Shown: positions 50,152 through 60,416, numbered from the stretch's first letter. The stretch: 64,000 bases of DNA from Gemmatimonadaceae bacterium (GCA_016720905.1 JADKJT010000013.1:1-64000), one strand, 5' to 3'. Made by a program: numbers and translations. Notes: generated by a model from the sequence alone, not told the origin.

Positions 50152-51000
50152 ATGCGACCATTCCCTTGCTCACGGACCATCCGGATCACCGCTGCCCTCG
50201 CCAGCGTTGCGGCAGCGGGCCTTGCCACACCTGCCCATGCGCAGCAGAAAACCACCATTCGCGACCGCGCCGCCCAGGAGACCGTCAAAAAGCCGGTGTC
50301 GACGGCTGGCATAGGCGTGATCGACGGCATCGTCACCGACACCCTGCTTCGTCCCCTTGGCGCCGCTGACGTATCGGTGGTTGGCGTCGGTGCCCGGGTG
50401 GTAACCGAGGAAGGCGGTCGGTTCCGTTTCCTGCAGGTGCCGGCCGGCCAGTACCTGCTGGTCGTCCGACGCATCGGCTTTGCACCAACGTCAGGCATCA
50501 TCGATGTCCCCGCCGACGATACGTTGCGCCTGTCGTACATCCTGGCCCGCACTACCAACCTGATGGACACCGTTCGTGTGCGCGAAACGCGTGTTTCCAT
50601 GCGCATGCTGGGGTTCGATCAGCGCCGCGTGCAGGGAGTTGGACAGTTCATCACCCAGGAGCAGATTGAACGACGCGGATCGCGCGAAACGAGCGATTTT
50701 CTGCGTACGCTGCGCGGCGTGGATGTCTCAAGAATTACCACCGAGGCCTTTGCGGGCACCATCGCACTGTCCAAACGGGAAGGCGGCAGCGTGGGTGGAG
50801 AAGGGAGCGGCGCGTGCAGCATGCAGGTCCTGTTGGACGGCATCGTGCTGCCACGCTTCTTCAACCTGGACCTGCTGCCACCACCCAAGCAGATCTCCGG
50901 TATCGAAGTCTACTCCGGTGCGGCGACGATTCCCCCGCAGTTCGGTGGCCCCGATCGCCGTTGCGGCATGATCCTCGTGTGGACCCGCGAAGGATATTGA
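50152..51000 (+). CDS. Exported carboxypeptidase-regulatory-like plus TonB-plug protein without barrel
   Basis: The 282-residue protein has a signal peptide ending PAHAQQK. Residues of about 50-135 form a carboxypeptidase regulatory-like domain (IDGIVTDTLLRPLGAADVSVVG, EEGGRFRFLQVPAGQYLLVVRRIGF). Residues of about 150-282 resemble the plug of a TonB receptor (FITQEQIERRGSRETSDFLRTLRGVDV and MQVLLDGIVLP). The protein stops cleanly where a barrel would begin, after ISGIEVYSGAATIPPQF and MILVWTREGY. A frameshift is unlikely because no barrel sequence follows. Related short plug proteins seem common in Gemmatimonadota. Its function is unknown. Confidence 0.8.
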   Translation: MRPFPCSRTIRITAALASVAAAGLATPAHAQQKTTIRDRAAQETVKKPVSTAGIGVIDGIVTDTLLRPLGAADVSVVGVGARVVTEEGGRFRFLQVPAGQYLLVVRRIGFAPTSGIIDVPADDTLRLSYILARTTNLMDTVRVRETRVSMRMLGFDQRRVQGVGQFITQEQIERRGSRETSDFLRTLRGVDVSRITTEAFAGTIALSKREGGSVGGEGSGACSMQVLLDGIVLPRFFNLDLLPPPKQISGIEVYSGAATIPPQFGGPDRRCGMILVWTREGY

Positions 51001-51003
51001 GAG

Positions 51004-51140
51004 AGTACTCAGTACTCAGTACCGAGTACCGGATACAACACAGCCCCGCAAGACACTGTCTTACGGGGCTGTACCGTACTCCCTACTAAGTACTCGGTAC
51101 TACATACTCGGTACTAAGTACTCGGTACTAAGTACCTCAG
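51004..51140 (+). repeat. Class A heptad array in two blocks around a hairpin
   Basis: The first block (51004-51031) has AGTACTC x2 and AGTACCG x2. The second (51078-51140) has nine units: ACTCCCT, ACTAAGT, ACTCGGT, ACTACAT, ACTCGGT, ACTAAGT, ACTCGGT, ACTAAGT, ACCTCAG. The hairpin at 51040-51072 separates them. The array spans the convergent gap and includes the SusD stop (complement TCA, 51137-51139). Confidence 0.92.
51040..51072. terminator. Strong bidirectional hairpin between convergent genes
   Basis: ACAGCCCCG and CGGGGCTGT form a perfect 9-bp stem, continued after one mismatch by AAGACA/TGTCTT with a one-base centre. It lies between the plug-protein gene and the susD-like gene, which converge. 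There is no long T-run on either side, so intrinsic termination may be partial. Confidence 0.65.
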
Positions 51141-52573
51141 CAACCCGGTCCCGCCAGCGTGCCCGTCTTGCCGGCCCGCGACAGGCATTCCGCCTGCGGA
51201 ATCGGCATCACCTTGGCGACAAAGTGCGACGGGTCATCCAGCGGCAATGTGTTCAACTTGCCATAACGGCGCATGTCAAACCACCGCGTGCCTTCCAGCA
51301 GCAGCGAGTAGCGCTTCTGCAGCAACAACTCATCAAGCACCGCCGCATCACTCGAGGCCGTGGTGAGCGACGACGGCGCGAGACCACCGCGAATTCACCC
51401 GGATGGAGTTGATGACGGCAAGCGCTCCGCCTTGTCCGCCGTGGCCAACAGCCCCTCGGCGCGCAACAGCATGAGTTCTTCGTTGCGGATGATTGGAATC
51501 GGGTTCGTCCCGGCGTTGTCTCCCACCCACCCCAGTGACGAAGCAATGCCCAGCACGCCCGTCGGAGGATTGCGTGAGGTCTTGGTCTTCACCTTCGCCA
51601 GGTAGCGATTGTCCTTGGTGCCATCGGCCTTGAGCGGCGCGTTGGTTTCCGTGGACGGGTGCAGGAACAAGTCTGCTGCGTTGCCAAAGAACGGGCTGTT
51701 GGCATCACCGGTCGCTCCCGAGTACGGATGGAACGGCCCCGCATCAAGTTCGGCGCGGGTTGTTGCCGCCGTGTTCAGGAACGACGCCGTCAGCGCCGTC
51801 AACGAACGTTGCCACGCCGCCGCGCCGCCGCCCGCCGTGGCGTAGTACGCCGCCACTTTGCCGGCAATCGCGCGGTTGAACTTGGCGAACGTGGCCGGTG
51901 TGTTGAATCCGGCAAACCCGGCGTGCAACGCGAACGGGAATGCCGTTCCGCCGGCCGCGAGTGCCGTGTTGCCGGCATCCAGCGTGTTCAGGATGTACTT
52001 GTACATCGAGTCACGTGTGACAAATGCCGCAAGATCCGATGCGTCCTGCTTGATCTCCACGATACCGCCCAGCGTGTCCCGTGTAGCGACGACATGGAAC
52101 AGTTCCAGCCCTTCCAACGTCTGGGCAAAGCCCAGCGCAGCGGCCTTCTGCGCCGCGGTCAGCGACGCCGAACCAACCGAGTTCTTCAGGTTGAAGATGT
52201 CCCGCAGGTTGCCGTAAGGTCCCGCCCACGATCCGACGGCGAAACCCGCCGGGTCCAACTTGTTCGCACCGGTGATGCCTTGCAGATAGTGCGACGTGTT
52301 GCGCCCTTCCTGCGGCGAGTAGATGTACATCTCACGGCCAAAACGGCCGGCATCGAAGATCCACCCGCCACGGCCGTTGCGAAGCTGCCGCAGCAGGCCG
52401 GTGGCCTGCAGTTGCAGCGCCTGGGCGTCGGCACTTGCCGATTCCACCGTGGGGGTATTGGGATTGGTGATCGCGAGCTGCTCGCTGCTGCACGCGGTCA
52501 TCGCCGCTGCGGCCAGGGCCAGCCCGAGTGTCCGGGTCGGATTCAAGAGGGCTCTCATGGTTGTTGTCGTCAT
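51137..52573 (-). CDS. SusD/RagB-like outer-membrane lipoprotein, with compensating frameshifts
   Basis: SusD-like proteins bind nutrients at the cell surface and cover a SusC barrel. From ATG 52573 the protein has about 478 residues. The lipobox is AAMTAC, and the helical repeat core includes NPNTPTVESASADAQALQLQ and YGNLRDIFNLK. The C-terminal family segment LMLLRAEGLLATADKAE is followed by AVINSIRVNS, GGLAPSSL and LLLEGTRWFDMRRYGKL, ending PIPQAECLSRAG. One base is missing near 51425 and one extra near 51389. These two errors restore the frame and leave an in-frame TGA between them. The gene follows susC, as is usual; its 3' end lies in a heptad array. Confidence 0.88.
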
Positions 52574-55413
52574 GGAATCAGAACCCCACGTCGACGCTGA
52601 AGATTCTTGGCGTTCGGTACCTTGGCCACCCACGAGTCCGGTGCCTGATAATTGACCGTCACTTCGCGCAGCTTCACGTACGTGCCGCTCTGCATGTAAG
52701 GCCGGACGTCTCCGTCCGAGAACGTAGAGTACCGCTGTTCGCCCTTGGCGACATAGTCAAACGATTGACCCCCCTCGTCAAACAGATTGTTGGTCATGTT
52801 CGACACGGCACCGCCATTGCGCCAATCGGCCAGGAACGAGAACGACAGGCGCTTGTAGCTGAAGTCGTTGCTGAACGTCGTGGTGTGGACCGGGTTGGAA
52901 TCGAACAGAATGGTATCACGCACCGCATTGTTCGCGCCCAGGGGGGCATTGCCCCAGATCAGCGTCGAACGCGTGTTGGACACGATGCGATTGCGGCCAT
53001 ACGTGGCGCCGAACGAACCGGGCACCGCAAACGCCGGCACGGGAATGTTGTCGACACGCTGGACGTTCGCATTGTAGATGATGCGCGTCGACCACTCGAA
53101 GTTCCCCTTGCGCAGCGGCACCGCCGACAGCACGGCTTCGTTGCCTTGCACGGACAGCTGACCACCATTGACGATCTGGTTGCCCAGGCCGGACGACGGC
53201 GGCAGCGGGAACGTCAGCAGCAGGTTGGTGATCTTCCGCTCGTAGCGCGTGAACTCCAGGCTCAAGCGCGAACCGAAAAACGTCATGTCGGTACCGAACT
53301 CGGTCTCGTTCATCGTTTCCGGCTTGACCTTCGGATTGCCCAACAAGCCGTTCGAGACGAGCGAGCTGGCGCCGCCGATGATGCCACCGTTGGCGTACAG
53401 CACGTCCCGATCGCCGTAGCGCGGACGGTTACCCGACTGGCCCTTGGCCGCGCGGAACTTGATGTCATCGATCTTGTCCGTGAGCGGCTTCACGAACCGG
53501 TACGACGCCGAGTACTTGGGGAACTGATAGAACGTCTCGCGGTCGCCATTGGCGCTCGACCGGTCGGCACGCACGCCGTAGTTGAGCGACAGCTTCTCTT
53601 CCAATGCCAGGGCCTGGAAGTTGACGTAGTACGACTGGTCGCGGAATTCAACGCGGCCGTTCGTAATGGCGATATCCTGCGCGCCCAACGGCACTTTCAC
53701 CGTCGGCAGCAATCCGCGACCGCGCAGCGAGTACACATTGGTGGCCTGATTTTCGTATGAGCCACCCACCGACGACGTGAGCGACGTCAGCCACTTGTTG
53801 CCGGCCGTGTAGGTCCACACCGCGTTCACGCCCTGATTCATCTGGAAGCTGGAGGCGTTCAGCTGGTTGGCCGTGCCCAGGAAGTTGTCGGCCGGCTCAT
53901 ACTGCAGGTAATTGGGCGAGTACTGGTAGCCTTCCTGCTAGAAACGATCCATACCGGCCAGATACGACAGCTGCACGGAGTTCTTCGCGGTGCTGAGCGC
54001 CGTGTAGTTGGCCCGGACGTTGCCGGCCTGACGCCACACGTTCTCGGTGTTCGTCACCGCTTCCAGCACTTCAAACGGGTTGGACGTGCCGGAGCCGCCG
54101 CCGTTGAACGGCATGTTGATGTACCGACCCGATGGCGTCCGCGACTGCAAGTCGACGATGGCCGGCGAATACCCGAACGTGTAGATGGGGCTCGTGCCGG
54201 AGTTGTCGTTGCCGCCGATGCCGCGCTGGAAGTAGTTGCGCGTGACGTCAACACCCGCGCTGATCGTCCACTTGGTGCCCAGCGTCTGGTCGAGATTGAT
54301 GCGGCCACCGGTGCGGCGTGCACCTGTGTTGATCAGGATGCCAGACTCCTGACGATCGTTGATGGACGCAAAGAAGCGCGTGTTGTTCACGCCACCAGCG
54401 GCCGACAGCAGCGTTTCCCACGACGGATCGGTGCGGCCGTACAACTCACCCTGCCAGTCGTACCACGGGCACTTGGGTGTGCAGGCCGCCGTGGCCGCCG
54501 CCAGTCCCACCGGGCCGCTCACGAATGGCGTCACTTCCGCCAGATCGGCGTACTTGCGTGACGACAGGTTCTTGAGCTGCTGCTGCGTACCCATGCGCTG
54601 CACCACATTCCACGAGGCGCGACCCTGCTTGCCACGCTTGGTGGTGATGACCACCACACCGTTGGTGGCGCGTGAGCCGTAAATGGCCGACGCCGCCGCC
54701 GACTTCAGCACTTCGATGTTCTCGATGTCGTTCGGATTCAGGTCGGCCAGACGGTTCACCACCTGGTCCTGGCTGGATCCGGTCGATCCCGAGGCACGTG
54801 TAATGGAGCTGGCGCCGGAAGAAATCGAGGCGTTCGAGACGATGATGCCGTCCACCACGTACAGCGGATCACCCTGACCCAGCACCGACGTGGCGCCGCG
54901 GATCTGGATCTGCGCACCACCACCGGGCGCGCCGCTGTTTTCAAACATGCGCGCACCGGCCACTTTGCCGGCCAGATTGCTTTCGATGGAGCGGGCCGGA
55001 ACCTTGTTCAGTTCGGCCGTATTCACGGTGGCGACCGCAGTGGAAGCCACTCGACGATCGGTCGTCGTGGCCACACCGGTCACCGTCACACCTTCCAGTT
55101 GCAGCACGTCGCGCTCAAGCACGAAGTCGGCGGTGTTCTCCGCCGGGCCTACGCGCTTGGTCTGACGCTTGAAGCCCAGTTGACGCGCCAGCACCAGCAC
55201 TTCGCTGGACGGCACACGCAGGCGATATTCGCCGCGTTCGTTGGTGCGGACACCAACCTGCTGTCCGACGATGCTGATGGTGACATCAGCGATTGGTTGG
55301 CCGGTACCGACCTGCGTCACCTTACCCGAGATATCCCGGGTCTGCGCGTCCGCTTGAAGCGGAAGCACGGCGACGATGGCGGCAGCGGCAATGAACTTGT
55401 AAAGCCTGCCCAT
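52570..55413 (-). CDS. SusC/RagA-like TonB-dependent receptor, interrupted by a stop and a C-terminal deletion
   Basis: SusC-like receptors import substrates bound by SusD. The gene encodes about 947 residues across one in-frame TAG (53940-53938, after LAGMDRF). ATG 55413 follows GGAG and opens a signal peptide ending LQADAQ. A carboxypeptidase-like domain (ISGKVTQVGTGQPIADV) precedes the plug (IQIRGATSVLGQGDPLYVVDG and NDIENIEVLKSAAASAIYG) and the barrel. The barrel reaches VNYQAPDSWVAKVPNAKNL and then ends. In the next frame SVDVGF and a stop follow at 52578, the expected terminal strand, so about 50 codons are missing together with a frameshift. It is either a decaying gene or an assembly fault. 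The substrate is unknown. Confidence 0.85.
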
Positions 55414-55638
55414 GTGTTCTCCGAAGGAGGGGTGCGGAGCACTGCTGTGGATGCACTGCGAACTACGACCGGCAGTTTGGTACCGGCATGTGACGTACCA
55501 ACTTATGTCATCAACACGTGACAGCTAGGTCACGTCACCATTTCCCGGGCGACGGACGGCATTTTTTTCGAGCTGAGCCGACGCCCCATGTGATAGGGCC
55601 CATTGCCAATCGCGGATTCCCTGACTACACGCGGTCGT
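55414..55638 (-). promoter_or_regulatory. susC upstream region with inverted repeat
   Basis: This 225-bp spacer between the M1 peptidase gene and susC holds no gene. It contains ACGTGAC-AGCTAG-GTCACGT (55516-55535), with 7-bp arms, about 105 bp before the susC ATG. A second, looser TGAC...GTCA pair lies nearby (55491-55510). These look like binding sites for a dimeric regulator. A T7 run at 55563-55569 has no hairpin on the correct side. No clear -35/-10 was found. Confidence 0.4.
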
Positions 55639-58332
55639 CTACTGTAGAGCTCGCTTTGCATATCGTCCTCTAATCGACACAGTACGCTCGAGCTCGTCAC
55701 GCGATTGCAGCACTTTCTGACGTAAGTCCGCAGGAAGCGACGACTGAGCGGCAAGCCACCGGTCGACCGCCTGCAGCGCTTCTGCGCTGTTCTGGCCCCC
55801 AAACACCGCCCCAATCCAACTGCCCAGAAAGAAGATCCGCCGGTTGCGCTGAATCCACGGGAGCGTATCCAGCGCGGCTTCGAGATACGGTCGCGTCCAC
55901 GTCGCGTGCTCCGGGTCATGAAACGCTCGCAAGCTTGAGGTCACCCACTCCTCATTGAGGCTGGCGTCGGCAAACCACCGCGTGAACAGCGCCCGCTTTT
56001 GCGCCGAGTCGGGTCGCGCCGCACCGGCCACAAACGCCAGTCGCCGACCGTCACTGGTGGAATCCCGGCGTGACTCGGCCGAGAGGCGTGCTTCCGCGCT
56101 GGGCGCCGCCCGGGCCACCAGGCGGGTGACAATCGCCCAGCGGGTCGGGGGTCGCAGAGGCAGGCCCAAGATGGAATCACGATCCAGCCACCCATCCAGC
56201 CTGGCGAGAGAGGCACTCGTACGCGCCAGTCCGATCGAGGCATCGAGAAAATTCTTGCGTGGACCGTAGGCACGTGCCGTATCCGCAGCACCGGCAAGCG
56301 CCATGGCTTCGGCCTGCGGCAGCAACGAATCGCGACCCGCATCGGATGCATAGCGGGTGATGGCGGTACTCATCCGACCAATCAGCGAACCCACCAACTG
56401 CTCATCCGATTCGCGCGGAATCTCCCGCAGCGTCATCGCGACAAAACGTTCCGGCGCCAGTCGGGCATCGCGCACCAGATCCCACATTGCGCCCCACAGC
56501 AACGCGCGCAAAAAGTCATCGCGAACGGCGCCCACATGGCGCTCCAGCCACTCTACGCTTCCCGAATCGGGAAGCACCAACGCGTAGCCAAAGTCGCCGT
56601 CGTTGGCGAACACGAAATCCGGGGCGGCCCGGCCGCGGGCCGCGACCACCTCCATCGACGCGGTGGACATCTCCACCGGCAACCGTACCATGCGTCCATC
56701 GGCGTAGGCCAGCAGCACCTGCATTTTGAGTGGCCAGGCGCCGCGACCCGACAGCGCCGGTTGTGCGGGACGCTGCGTGAGCGTCAGTCGTGCAATGCGC
56801 CCGGCTCGCAGGGTGACGTGCTGTTCCACCACGGGCATGCCGGGGCGAAGGATCCACGCGCGTCCCCACGGCGCAAGATCGCGACCCGACGCACGACCAA
56901 TGTCGGCCAGCAGGTCCTGCCACGTGGCATTGCCATATGCATGCGAGCGAAGAAATTGCTGCACACCGGACTGGAACGCCCGGTCACCCACCAGGTAGTT
57001 CAGTTGTCGCAGGATGCCGGGCGCCTTGTTGTACACGATCGGGCCATAGTTGCTTTTCGCCTGATCCAGATTCGCCAACTGCTGCCAGACTGGTGTGGTG
57101 CCGGCAGTGGCGTCGGTTCCGTACGCCACCGGTTTGTTGCGCAAATAGAACGTCTTCCATGCATTCGATGTCGGGTCAAGCGACGCCTGCATCTTGGCCG
57201 CCATATACGTGGCAAATCCCTCTTTCAGCCACAGGTCGTCGAACCAGCGCATCGTCATGTAATCGCCAAACCATTGATGCGCGACTTCGTGGTAGACGGT
57301 GGCCTGACGACCCAACAATTGTGTCACGGTAGGCCGTTCGCGATAGATGAAGCTCTCCTCGTTGTAGAACACCGCGCCCGGATGCTCCATGCCACCGAAC
57401 GGAAAGGCGGGCGCCAGCAGAAAATCGAACTTGCCGAACGCATACGGGATCCCGAACCAATGCCCCAGCCATCGGAGTGCCCGCGCATTCATGGCAATCA
57501 ACGAGTCGGTCTCGGCCTCTGGCGCGCGCGAACGGCGCGTCCACAGGGCGACCGGTGTTGTCGCAGCGCCCTCGGTGATCTGCTCCGACTTCGACGTCAC
57601 CGTCCACGGTCCGGCCGCGAACGCCACCAGATACGTACTGAGCGGCGCGGTCTCGGCGAAGTGATGGGTGGTGGTGGCGACGGTGCTGTCGCGTCGCACG
57701 GCGGCCCCATTGGCCAGGGCACGCCACGGGCGCGGCGTCACCAGCGAGAGCGTGACGCGGGCCTTGAGATCGGGTTGATCAAAGCACGGAAACAGCAGGT
57801 TGGCGTCCGACGGCACCAGCAGGGTGTACAGATAGTCCTGGTTGTCGGTCGCATCGTGCGCGCGGATGATGCTCGCGCCCGCCGCCGCAATGGGCGACCG
57901 GAAGTCCACGGTCACGCGATTGTCGCCGGCGGTCAAACGCGCCGCGTCGATCGCGATGTGCGCGCCGTTCCAGACGGTGCGGGTCATTGGGACCGCACCA
58001 CCGTTCACGCGAAGGGAATCGACCGCCAATCCGCGGAAGTCGAGGACGATGTCGCCGCCGGCCATGCGTTGGAACGCGACGGTCACGCGGCCACTGGCGG
58101 TGTCGCGGCGCGTGACATCGAGCGAGAGATCATATCGGACATCGGCAATTTGTGTCCGACGGGCGCCCGCCAATGCGCGCGACACTCCGGCACCCATCAG
58201 CGCCACCGTCGACGGCGCGCGTACGGCGGGGGTGGATTGTGCGGAAAGGGACAGGGCGAATGCGAGTATGCCAGTCGCGCAACCACCCACGGCGCCGCGC
58301 ACCGCACGGCGCGCCGATGGTCCCCTGCTCAC
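55639..58332 (-). CDS. Exported M1-family aminopeptidase
   Basis: This zinc aminopeptidase removes N-terminal residues from peptides and is probably periplasmic, given its N-terminal signal (GILAFALSLSAQS). The protein has 897 residues with the full four-domain M1 layout. The exopeptidase motif is GGMEHPGA in place of GAMEN, and the zinc site is HEVAHQWFGDYM followed by LKEGFATYMA with the third ligand Glu. The catalytic Tyr region is GPIVYNKAPGILR. The long helical C-terminal domain contains ALLWGAMWDLVRD and GSWIGAVFGG, typical of PepN/ERAP-type enzymes. The ATG overlaps the stop of the upstream aminotransferase gene (ATGA), indicating a two-gene operon. Confidence 0.92.
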   Translation of the reverse strand: MSRGPSARRAVRGAVGGCATGILAFALSLSAQSTPAVRAPSTVALMGAGVSRALAGARRTQIADVRYDLSLDVTRRDTASGRVTVAFQRMAGGDIVLDFRGLAVDSLRVNGGAVPMTRTVWNGAHIAIDAARLTAGDNRVTVDFRSPIAAAGASIIRAHDATDNQDYLYTLLVPSDANLLFPCFDQPDLKARVTLSLVTPRPWRALANGAAVRRDSTVATTTHHFAETAPLSTYLVAFAAGPWTVTSKSEQITEGAATTPVALWTRRSRAPEAETDSLIAMNARALRWLGHWFGIPYAFGKFDFLLAPAFPFGGMEHPGAVFYNEESFIYRERPTVTQLLGRQATVYHEVAHQWFGDYMTMRWFDDLWLKEGFATYMAAKMQASLDPTSNAWKTFYLRNKPVAYGTDATAGTTPVWQQLANLDQAKSNYGPIVYNKAPGILRQLNYLVGDRAFQSGVQQFLRSHAYGNATWQDLLADIGRASGRDLAPWGRAWILRPGMPVVEQHVTLRAGRIARLTLTQRPAQPALSGRGAWPLKMQVLLAYADGRMVRLPVEMSTASMEVVAARGRAAPDFVFANDGDFGYALVLPDSGSVEWLERHVGAVRDDFLRALLWGAMWDLVRDARLAPERFVAMTLREIPRESDEQLVGSLIGRMSTAITRYASDAGRDSLLPQAEAMALAGAADTARAYGPRKNFLDASIGLARTSASLARLDGWLDRDSILGLPLRPPTRWAIVTRLVARAAPSAEARLSAESRRDSTSDGRRLAFVAGAARPDSAQKRALFTRWFADASLNEEWVTSSLRAFHDPEHATWTRPYLEAALDTLPWIQRNRRIFFLGSWIGAVFGGQNSAEALQAVDRWLAAQSSLPADLRQKVLQSRDELERTVSIRGRYAKRALQ

Positions 58333-59663
58333 GCGATCGCATCCAGCACGTCACGCACCGTGCCCACCAGTTCGTCGATCTGCGCGGCGGAAACGATCAG
58401 CGGTGGCGCCAGTGCGATCGTGTCGCCGGTTTGCCGAACCAGCACGCCACGTCGGAAGCACTCCAGAAAAACCTCCTGCGCCCGGGCGCCGGGCGCGCCG
58501 TCGCGCGGCGAGAGCTCAATGGCGCCCACCAGGCCCACGTTCCGCACGTCCACCACGTGCTCGTGACCGCGCATCGTGTGAATCGACGATTCGAGATGCG
58601 GGGCCATCAGGGCGGCACGCGCGAACAGCCCTTCTGATTCGTACAGGTGCAGCGCGGCCAATCCGGCGGCGGCGGCCAGCGGATGTCCCGAATACGTGTA
58701 GCCGTGGAAGAACTCGATGCCCGGGGCCGCCTGCGACACGACCGTGTCATGTATGGCGCGGGCCACACACACCGCGCCCATGGGCACGGAACCGTTGGTG
58801 ATGCCCTTGGCCAGCGTCATCACGTCCGGCGTCACACCGAATCTCGTGGCGGCAAAGGCCGCACCCGTACGCCCGAAGCCCGTGATGACCTCGTCGAAGA
58901 TCAGCAGGATGCCGTGCTGGTCGCAGAGCGCGCGCAGTCGCTCCAGGTATCCGACGGGAGGAATCAGCACACCGGTTGAACCGGCCACAGGTTCGACGAT
59001 GACCGCCGCTATCGTATCCGCACCATGGCGTGCCACCACGCGCTCCAGATCGTCGGCCAATTCCGCACCGAATGGCGGTTGCCCGCGGGAGAATGCGTTG
59101 CGCGCCAGATCGTGCGTGTGCACCAGGTGATCGATGTGCGGCAGCAATTGCGCCTCAAATGCCTGTCGATTGGGCGCAATGCCACCAACGGAAATGCCAC
59201 CGAATCCCACGCCGTGGTATCCCCGCTGACGGCCGATGAACGCCACACGTCGCGGCTCGCCGCGCGCGCGGTGATACGCCAACGCCATCTTGAGCGCGGT
59301 ATCCACGGCTTCGCTGCCCGACGTGGTGAAGAATACCCGATCGAGCGTTCCCGGAAGGAATCCGGCCAGCCGTTCGGCGAGGGCGAACGAGGACGGGTGA
59401 CCCATCTGGAAGCCCGGGGCATAATCCAGCACCCCGGCGGCCTCTCGAATGGCGGCCACGATTTCCGCGCGGCCATGGCCGGCATTCACGCACCACAGCC
59501 CGGAGACGCCGTCCAGCACCTGCCGACCGTCGGCGTCCTGGTAGTACATGCCTTCGGCACTCACCAGCAGTCGCGGCGCCGCCTTGAACGCCCGGTTATT
59601 GGTGAAGGGCATCCAGAGCGCGTCGAGCGAGGCGCTGGCCTGAGGGAGAGAGGGAGGATTCAT
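58329..59663 (-). CDS. Omega-amino acid:pyruvate aminotransferase (beta-alanine type)
   Basis: This PLP-dependent class III aminotransferase moves amino groups from omega-amino acids such as beta-alanine to pyruvate. From ATG 59663 the protein has 444 residues. It opens LWMPFTNNRAFKAAPRLL, a hallmark of the beta-alanine:pyruvate group. Then come GVSGLWCVNAGHGR, FFTTSGSEAVDTALKMA, LLIFDEVITGFGRTGA and the PLP lysine in TLAKGITNGSVPMGAV. The frame is open to 59843, but the added residues cross the promoter region and do not fit the family. It probably shares a transcript with the M1 peptidase, which would connect peptide breakdown with amino-acid catabolism. Confidence 0.9.
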   Translation of the reverse strand: MNPPSLPQASASLDALWMPFTNNRAFKAAPRLLVSAEGMYYQDADGRQVLDGVSGLWCVNAGHGRAEIVAAIREAAGVLDYAPGFQMGHPSSFALAERLAGFLPGTLDRVFFTTSGSEAVDTALKMALAYHRARGEPRRVAFIGRQRGYHGVGFGGISVGGIAPNRQAFEAQLLPHIDHLVHTHDLARNAFSRGQPPFGAELADDLERVVARHGADTIAAVIVEPVAGSTGVLIPPVGYLERLRALCDQHGILLIFDEVITGFGRTGAAFAATRFGVTPDVMTLAKGITNGSVPMGAVCVARAIHDTVVSQAAPGIEFFHGYTYSGHPLAAAAGLAALHLYESEGLFARAALMAPHLESSIHTMRGHEHVVDVRNVGLVGAIELSPRDGAPGARAQEVFLECFRRGVLVRQTGDTIALAPPLIVSAAQIDELVGTVRDVLDAIA

Positions 59664-59733
59664 GCAGGCGAAGGTGGCGGCTTGGGCGCCGCCCGTCCAG
59701 TCGGCCAATCGAAAACAGGTGGAGCCCAACCCG

Positions 59734-59759
59734 GGAATAGATTTCCGTTCCGGCGTGTC
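59734..59759 (+). promoter_or_regulatory. Candidate ECF-type autoregulated promoter
   Basis: GGAATA (59734-59739) and CGTGTC (59754-59759) resemble the GGAAC-type -35 and CGT-type -10 of ECF promoters at the usual spacing. The site is just upstream of the ECF sigma gene (ATG 59772). It would make the operon autoregulated. Support is by similarity only. Confidence 0.3.
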
Positions 59760-59771
59760 CACCCTCCTGTG

Positions 59772-60416
59772 ATGACTGTTACCACCCTTCCTGAGTCTGC
59801 GGCCGAACGGCAAGTCCGTTACGAATCGCTGGTCCTGCCGCACCTTGACCGGCTGCTGGGCTTTGCGGTGCGCCGTACGCCTGACCTGGGCGATGCGGAA
59901 GACGCCGTTCAGGATATGTGCATGCGGGCCTGGATGGCGTTCGACGACTTGAAGGACGCGACCAGCGTGCGTCCGTGGCTATTTCGTATCCTGCGCACGG
60001 TGCTGAGTGACTCGTTGGAGCGCAGCGGTCGCCGCAACCGACTGGTGCCCATGAGTCGGCTCGACGAGATACACGAAGATCTGGTGGCCGGGGAGGCGGA
60101 CTCGGTTTTCGCTGAGGTCGCGGCGCGCATCGACGCGGAGATGCTGCAGGCAGCCCTGATGTCGATCCCTGAGGACTTTGCGACCGCGGTGGAACTGCAC
60201 GACATCGATGGATTCAAGTATCAGGAAATCGCCGACATCGTTGGGGTACCCATCGGCACCGTCATGAGTCGCATCTCCCGCGGCCGTCGGCTGCTGGCCG
60301 GAGTCATCATGGAAAACCGATCGGCGTGGTCGCTGGGTGCGTCACCGGCGCAGGACGTACCGGATGCCTTGCGTGTCATTCGCGCCAACGGGTCGAATCG
60401 ACGGAGACCGTCATGA
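59772..60416 (+). CDS. ECF-family RNA polymerase sigma factor
   Basis: The 214-residue protein has the two ECF domains. Region 2 includes HLDRLLGFAVRRTPDLGDAEDAVQDMCMRAW and RPWLFRILRTVLSDSLERSGRR. Region 4 includes SIPEDFATAVELHDIDGFKYQEIADIVGVPIGTVMSRISRGRRLL (seen as a helix-turn-helix). About 35 extra residues follow region 4. The frame is open upstream to 59025, but only from ATG 59772 is it sigma-like. The stop overlaps the next gene (ATGA), an anti-sigma factor with a zinc-type motif. The pair probably controls the outer-membrane and cupredoxin genes that follow. Confidence 0.9.
   Translation: MTVTTLPESAAERQVRYESLVLPHLDRLLGFAVRRTPDLGDAEDAVQDMCMRAWMAFDDLKDATSVRPWLFRILRTVLSDSLERSGRRNRLVPMSRLDEIHEDLVAGEADSVFAEVAARIDAEMLQAALMSIPEDFATAVELHDIDGFKYQEIADIVGVPIGTVMSRISRGRRLLAGVIMENRSAWSLGASPAQDVPDALRVIRANGSNRRRPS

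Noticed and set aside
51004..51140. A CRISPR-like array
   Set aside because: Units are 7 bp with no unique spacers of equal length, and no cas genes are near.
59025..59771. A long frame upstream of the ECF sigma gene
   Set aside because: It is antisense to the aminotransferase gene. Only the part from ATG 59772 is sigma-like.
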